From the NCBI GenBank assembly GCA_013365365.1, contig JABVXU010001025.1, forward strand, positions 1-11,895: a DNA stretch of 11,895 bases, written 5' to 3'. A program made the position numbers and the translations under genes. Origin of the DNA: Cruorifilaria tuberocauda (Eukaryota; Nematoda; Chromadorea; Rhabditida; Onchocercidae). Positions 7,957-11,895 of the stretch are shown here, one piece after another. The notes below the pieces were generated by a model. The model did no database searches and was not told the origin of the DNA. It worked only from the letters and a program-made list of their open reading frames with translations. The stretch's first letter is position 1. Each line of letters opens with the position of its first letter.

Positions 7957-8174
7957 CTATTGTTCTACTTTTCTCCATTGCACATATCATGCTATCAGTT
8001 CATTATAACCATGACTTATTAGACTATAAGCAGGATTTTAACCTTGTCAATAATAGCAAACTGTAAAAATTAATAGTATTACTTCATTTTATTTAACTGC
8101 TAAACTTAAATTTTACACTTAATTATATCTCTTAAAAGTGCATAAGTTCCATTTGAATTATTTAAAATATTTTT

Positions 8175-8193
8175 TTCTAAATTTTTTTTAGAA
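8175..8193. repeat. Short hairpin TTCTAAA/TTTAGAA
   Basis: A perfect seven-base stem with a five-T loop, directly upstream of the larger palindrome. Confidence 0.6.
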
Positions 8194-8208
8194 ATTTTTT
8201 TTTTCTTC

Positions 8209-8263
8209 AAAACGAAGAAAGAAAAAAAAAATTTTCTAATTTTTTTTTTTCTTTCTTCGTTTT
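8209..8263. repeat. Perfect 23-bp-stem palindrome, cruciform-capable
   Basis: AAAACGAAGAAAG followed by ten A (8209-8231) is the exact reverse complement of the T run plus CTTTCTTCGTTTT ending at 8263, with a loop of about nine bases. The mixed-sequence outer 13 bp is perfect, so this is not just A facing T. It could form a hairpin or cruciform; as transcribed RNA it would be a stable stem. Confidence 0.85.
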
Positions 8264-9026
8264 ATCAAATCTTTTATCACTGTGGGAAGTTCTGAATGAT
8301 TAGAAATTATGGTTAGTCATCATTTACTTATCTGCTTTAGAGAGTAATTTTCATTAAAATAAAAGTATAAAAAATTTTTATACAAAAGAAATAGTGTCAA
8401 AAATAAAGCAATGCTATAGAACTAAGAAGGGAAAAAAGTAATAAATGAAAATTTGTTTCAATTGCTAAAAAATTTTTACAATCTTTAAATTTGATCTGAT
8501 GTGATTTTTATACAAATATTGATTGATATTAATGCTTAGTTTATAATCATCGTCAAGAATCTATAAAATTTTGCTTTTTAGGAGAGAATATTTTACCAGA
8601 ATTATGAGTTTTTTCTTCGATCAACGAAGAGATGATCAAAACAATCATGGAGAAATATTATAAAAAGTATTATTTGAATTATTTGATCTGATCTGATCGA
8701 AGCGCTTATCGTTACATTCTTGCATTCATACATTGTATGATATCAGCTAACTTTATATTTTTGATTTAGGTAAGTAGTTTATAGTTTGTAAGTAATTTCA
8801 ATGACAATAGCAATGTAATTTTCATTTAGAGGAAGTGAGGAAAATTTCAAAAGTATTTGTTAAACTTCACGAAATTCATAGAGTTTTAAAATTGGAATGT
8901 AATGAAAATCCTCATTCAAAGCTTCACGTAAATGTTTATTTGATGATCTGAAAGTTTTATTTACCTTTTCATGAGTATTAACTTTGTTTTAAGCAATGCT
9001 CAAAGATGTTGTGTTAATTTATTTTC
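8264..9026. other. AT-rich region upstream of the second gene
   Basis: It should contain the promoter or outron of the gene starting at 9045, but I see no distinct core promoter motif. No exon is recognised. Confidence 0.45.
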
Positions 9027-9044
9027 AGAAAAAGTTTCTATAAT
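9027..9044 (+). promoter_or_regulatory. Probable spliced-leader trans-splice acceptor and short 5' UTR
   Basis: A TTATTTTCAG acceptor (AG at 9027-9028) lies 16 bases before the ATG at 9045. No clear coding exon precedes it. In nematodes this layout usually marks addition of a spliced leader to the mRNA. A conventional intron inside the 5' UTR would look the same from sequence alone. Confidence 0.55.
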
Positions 9045-9368
9045 ATGGGTCGTAAGTCTAAAGCCGCAAAAGCAAAATCTAAAATCGCTGAGAAATCAAC
9101 AACAAGCAATGAACCAAGAGGTTCAAAACCATCCGATCCAAAGCCAAGTGATTCAAAACCAAGCAGTTCAAAAGCGACTGATCCGATATCAAGCAGTACA
9201 GAAGAAATTGCTTTAGCACCACCTCCTAGACCACTTGATAAAAGTCCAGAAGAAAGGAAGCAAGAATTAAATAAAAAATTTCTTGCGCTGTTAGCATCAG
9301 TTATGTGCTCTTTTCGCTTCAGCAGGGAAAATGTCGTACCGACCAATATTCTAATATTGATTTACGTC
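9045..9368 (+). CDS. Unrecognised protein, first exon: S/K/P-rich N-terminus
   Basis: I do not recognise this gene. The exon starts at ATG 9045, just after the probable spliced-leader acceptor. Residues 1-20 are basic (MGRKSKAAKAKSK). Residues 25-55 are low-complexity, with imperfect SKPSDP/SKPSSS repeats. Residues 60-84 include PPPRP and a charged, probably helical part (SPEERKQELNKKFLALL). Coding character is clear up to about 9299. The 3' boundary is uncertain: GTAAGA at 9369 is the stronger donor (exon of 108 codons, phase 0), but GTTATG at 9300 (85 codons, also phase 0) would avoid a less protein-like tail. Both join in phase to the exon at 10267. Without splicing the frame would stop at 9395. 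The repetitive start also opens a 102-codon shadow frame on the other strand. Confidence 0.7.
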
Positions 9369-10020
9369 GTAAGATCTGTTTACTTCATAAGCTAATAAGA
9401 TAATCATGGAACTAATTATCGCAATCAGTTTGCATTTGGTTATAATAGCTTACAGTGATTACAGTTTCTTGAAATTGAAAATATCAGTCTATTTTAGATT
9501 ACCAAAACGGATCAGGAATGGACATGCGTGTTCAATAATTGCCCTTTACATACTCCTTTGCCCTGTAACTTCTAAATTCTTTTTTTCCGGTCTTGAAAAA
9601 TCCATATTTTATACTTTATCCGAACAAACTTATTCAGCCATCATCTTCACCTCAATTTTTTAAAACTTACTTCAGCATTGCTAAAGTTAGATTTGATTTG
9701 ATTATTTATTAACAGTAAAAATATATACATATTATGGTATATATTCTGCCAAAAGTTGCATGTTTGAAAGTAAAATTCGATCTAATAATTTATTAAGAGA
9801 AATTTATATTTTCATTTCTTAGTATATCAGTTGTACATTTCTTAGTATATTAGTATAATTTAAACGATATAAAACAAAAGTGCTTCATTTTTTCATTATG
9901 TAAATTACCTGTATTATTCTTGTTAACTGTAATGAAAGCGATTAAATTTTAGAAGCTGTGAATATATTTTTAATTAACATTAATTCGCTATTTTCATATG
10001 AAATATAATTAACTTAATTA

Positions 10021-10077
10021 TAATTTATTGTAATTTTAATTGTAATTTATTGTAATTTTAATTGTAATTTATTGTAA
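10021..10077. repeat. 22-bp tandem repeat, 2.6 copies, intronic
   Basis: TAATTTATTGTAATTTTAAT plus TG repeats exactly at 10021-10042 and 10043-10064, with a 13-base partial third copy. Confidence 0.85.
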
Positions 10078-10104
10078 TAGGATATGAAATTATTGTAATC
10101 GGAA

Positions 10105-10155
10105 TTTTCATTTATTATATTTTATCTCTTTTTCATTTACTATATTTTGTCTCTT
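10105..10155. repeat. Two-copy direct repeat of about 25-26 bp, intronic
   Basis: TTTCATTTATTATATTTTAT-CTCTT is followed at once by TTTCATTTACTATATTTTGT-CTCTT, differing at two positions. Confidence 0.75.
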
Positions 10156-10266
10156 CCTTACTTTTTTTTTGGCTTTCTAAGCTTCTGGAAAATTCTATGA
10201 TCGGAAATACTTTCATATAAAGAAATATTTCAATTATTTTCAAGAAGAAAAAAAGTCGTATTTCAG

Positions 10267-10645
10267 AAGGATATCTGGAAGAAGAGAACAGCACAAAAAG
10301 TATCACCAAGTTGGATAAAAATGTACAATAAATTTGGTAGAATTGATGGACCAGGATTTAATTATATGCGAAGAGATTTTCGTCCTCTATTCTGTCAACT
10401 CTCAATTCGAAAAGAAGGATTTACGAAATTTATCAAAAGATTCCCATATCAAATTCGGGAACAATACTATGCTTCGCTTTCTTCGTCAGGTGGTGTTCAG
10501 CAGAAAATACGGGAAGGTAAAGCGAAGAAAGAAATACTTAATGCTGAGGATTTTTTTAATATTGCAAGTGATGATGAGAAGGAAGGCAATGAGTTACCAT
10601 CAACTCTGTTAACTAACCTAAAAAAGAAGCGTATCAAGAAATCAG
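10267..10645 (+). CDS. Unrecognised protein, second exon: basic/aromatic region
   Basis: The acceptor is CGTATTTCAG and the exon starts AAG in phase 0, well before the first internal ATG at 10321. It encodes 126 codons plus one base. It opens KDIWKKRTAQKVSPSW, then an aromatic, basic stretch (FGRIDGPGFNYMRRDFRPLF at residues 23-42), then KFIKRFPYQIREQYY. An acidic patch (DDEKEGNE) near residue 100 is followed by KKKRIKK at residues 119-125, which resembles a nuclear localisation signal. The chosen donor is TCAG|GTATCT in phase 1. An alternative phase-0 donor GTTTGT at 10693 would add 16 residues and join directly to the exon at 11476. No known domain is recognised; the length, composition and matching phases make it a real exon. 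Confidence 0.75.
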
Positions 10646-11202
10646 GTATCTTCATCTCTTGTCAATTTAAAAGGAAAAGGAAACTGATTAATGTTTGTTG
10701 ATTATAAAACAATCGATAATTGAATTACTATCAAACTATTTAACATATTTAGATAAATAGTAGCATATGATAAATTAGAAGTATTAGTAATTAAATAATT
10801 TACATGCTTTAATTAGATTACTTATTAGATATTAGACTTATTAGATATTGTTTGATTGACCTATTGAAATTTTTATTTTTTAATCGTCCTTTTTTTCCCG
10901 GATCTATTCGTTGATAACTTATTGATACTGTCAGATTTATTCTATAGGAGATATGTTTGCTGAGAAAGAAATAATATTTAAATATTTTTGAAACGAAAAG
11001 TTAGAATGGCGAGGAAGGATAATAATATCAGAAATAAAAAATTCATTCATGATAATATCACTTCTTAAAGTTTTCGGTACCATTCCAGAAAATACAAAAG
11101 ACAATCTTTCCACTATCTTCACTGAAAATATTTACAAATTAAATTTGATAGCTATTTATTAGAGTAATGAATTAGCAATTAAATATTTTGCAAATATTTC
11201 AG
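10646..11202 (+). other. Intron 2 of the unrecognised gene
   Basis: A 557-base AT-rich intron in the preferred model, from GTATCT to AATATTTCAG. A 61-codon minus-strand frame (10937-11122) lies in it and is not supported as a gene. Confidence 0.5.
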
Positions 11203-11288
11203 TTGCAGCTAATATAGGATTGAATTTAATGTGTGCACGATCAACTCAAATGATACTGAAACGTTTGTTTATTTTTGAAAAACATCAG
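11203..11288 (+). CDS. Unrecognised protein, third exon (86 nt)
   Basis: This small exon is bounded by AATATTTCAG and CATCAG|GTTCAA. It takes phase 1 from the preceding exon and leaves phase 0, exactly what the 11476 exon needs. The split codon gives V, followed by AANIGLNLMCARSTQM and then ILKRLFIFEKHQ, a probably helical amphipathic stretch. It is open throughout in the required phase. The main doubt is the alternative of skipping it, using the 10693 donor of the previous exon. Confidence 0.65.
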
Positions 11289-11475
11289 GTTCAATACTTT
11301 TCATTCATCCATCTAAAATGATGAAAAAACAAAAAAGAAAGGTCATGAAAGAAAATCACTTATTTCATTTTACTTATATTTACTTTTATTATTGATAAAA
11401 GTTAATTAATATCAATCAGATAATTGCTTGTATATGTATAATTTCATGATAAATAACCAATCAATTAAATTTCAG

Positions 11476-11664
11476 CTGGTCAAAGAATGGGAAATAGCTA
11501 AGAAAGTTTATGCTTTACGTGGTATAAACTGGAAAACAGTACCGGAAATGATAAAACTTTGTGATGACATCGGGAAAGAAATGATCGAGATTGATCGAGC
11601 AACTGAAGCCATGCGTTGTTTGGGACGGTATCATTTAGCTGTACGAATGATATTAATAATACGG
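11476..11664 (+). CDS. Unrecognised protein, fourth exon: charged helical region
   Basis: The exon begins after AAATTTCAG in phase 0 and is 63 codons long, ending at ATACGG|GTTAGA. It reads LVKEWEIAKKVYALRGINW, then KTVPEMIKLCDDIGKEMIEI, then DRATEAMRCLGRYHLAVRM. The charge pattern and spacing suggest helices; no catalytic motif or known domain is visible. Without splicing, the frame stops at 11691. Another possible donor, GTACGA at 11641, is also phase 0 and would shorten the exon by eight codons. The ATG at 11428 lies in the preceding intron and is not a plausible start, because the acceptor falls between it and the protein-like sequence. Confidence 0.72.
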
Positions 11665-11802
11665 GTTAGAAATATATTTAAAATAATTTAAATGTTCATT
11701 TTCTCAATTGAAGATTTGTTTATAGTGTGATAAGAAAAGTGATAATTAATAAAAAATGATAATTTTAATTAATTTAATTTTTTAATTACTTTTTTTATGC
11801 AG

Positions 11803-11811
11803 CATAAATGA
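11803..11811 (+). CDS. Possible tiny terminal exon (H-K-stop)
   Basis: A strong acceptor, CTTTTTTTATGCAG (AG at 11801-11802), is followed in phase 0 by CAT AAA TGA. With the donor at 11664 the gene would end here, giving a protein of about 305 or 328 residues depending on exon 1. All three phases stop within five codons. The real continuation could instead lie beyond the window. Confidence 0.3.
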   Translation, partial: HK

Positions 11812-11842
11812 ATGATTGATACAAATATTTTATAAGGAATTG

Positions 11843-11895
<53 letters not shown>
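11843..11895. repeat. (ATT)n microsatellite reaching the window end
   Basis: An uninterrupted ATT repeat, about 17.7 units visible, continuing beyond the window. Confidence 0.97.

Larger units (their letters stand above)
9369..10266 (+). other. Intron 1 of the unrecognised gene
   Basis: This AT-rich intron is 898 bases, or 967 if the donor at 9300 is used. It ends TCGTATTTCAG. It contains the 22-bp and 26-bp tandem repeats listed separately and an 85-codon hydrophobic open frame (9406-9663) that I do not regard as a gene. Confidence 0.55.

Noticed and set aside
7752..8066. Overlapping plus-strand open frames of 69, 73 and 104 codons
   Set aside because: All three are products of the 13-bp minisatellite; their Y/L/C-rich repeats lack any gene signal.
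8971..9216. 81-codon plus frame rich in Q and N
   Set aside because: Reads through the TTTTCAG acceptor and across exon 1 in another frame; its composition comes from the SKPSDP repeats.
9300..9322. 23-base GT...TTCAG intron
   Set aside because: Shorter than known spliceosomal introns in nematodes, and it would shift into a frame that soon stops.
9038..9346. 102-codon minus-strand frame
   Set aside because: Shadow of the low-complexity first exon; the plus strand has the trans-splice-like acceptor, the start codon and phase-consistent downstream exons.
9406..9663. 85-codon hydrophobic plus frame
   Set aside because: Lies inside intron 1, composition is F/I/L/S-rich as expected by chance in AT-rich DNA, and it is not needed for phase continuity.

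Overview
This is eukaryotic DNA, most likely from a nematode. It is AT-rich and has short exons, introns that end in the nematode-type TTTCAG acceptor and begin with GTAAG-like donors, and a probable spliced-leader acceptor 16 bases upstream of a start codon. The base composition and long AT-rich non-coding stretches fit a filarial worm, but the species cannot be fixed from the sequence. I see no bacterial operon, tRNA, rRNA or CRISPR array. Almost all open frames longer than 60 codons here are chance or repeat-driven; the real genes show only when short exons are joined across introns.

Region 1-5079 holds no exon I can defend. Its first 2.5 kb is richer in G+C and contains a cluster of fold-back structures (601-784 and 848-1009), a diverged direct duplication (about 1103-1190 and 2082-2206) and a CpG-rich patch (2325-2410). 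A second GC-rich island lies at 4526-4850. The rest is AT-rich sequence with minor repeats.

Region 5080-5902 is the 3' end of a plus-strand Cys-loop ligand-gated ion channel gene. Visible are the end of transmembrane helix M3, the cytoplasmic M3-M4 loop with an RRIS phosphorylation motif, and a separate small exon for helix M4 with the stop codon. A perfect-looking 72-base intron (5237-5308) sits inside the loop exon and is itself open in frame. M1, M2 and the ligand-binding domain are not recognisable upstream in this window.

Region 5903-9028 is intergenic. It holds a GC-rich island (6415-6545), a 226-bp element with 35-bp terminal inverted repeats enclosing a 9-bp minisatellite (7504-7729), a 10-unit, 13-bp minisatellite (7827-7956) and a perfect 23-bp-stem palindrome (8209-8263).

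Region 9029-11811 is a second plus-strand gene of unknown function. I model it as four or five exons whose phases all agree: an S/K/P-rich N-terminus, a basic-aromatic middle exon, an 86-base exon and a helical 63-codon exon, with a possible tiny terminal exon. The window ends in an (ATT)n microsatellite. The two genes have no visible functional link.
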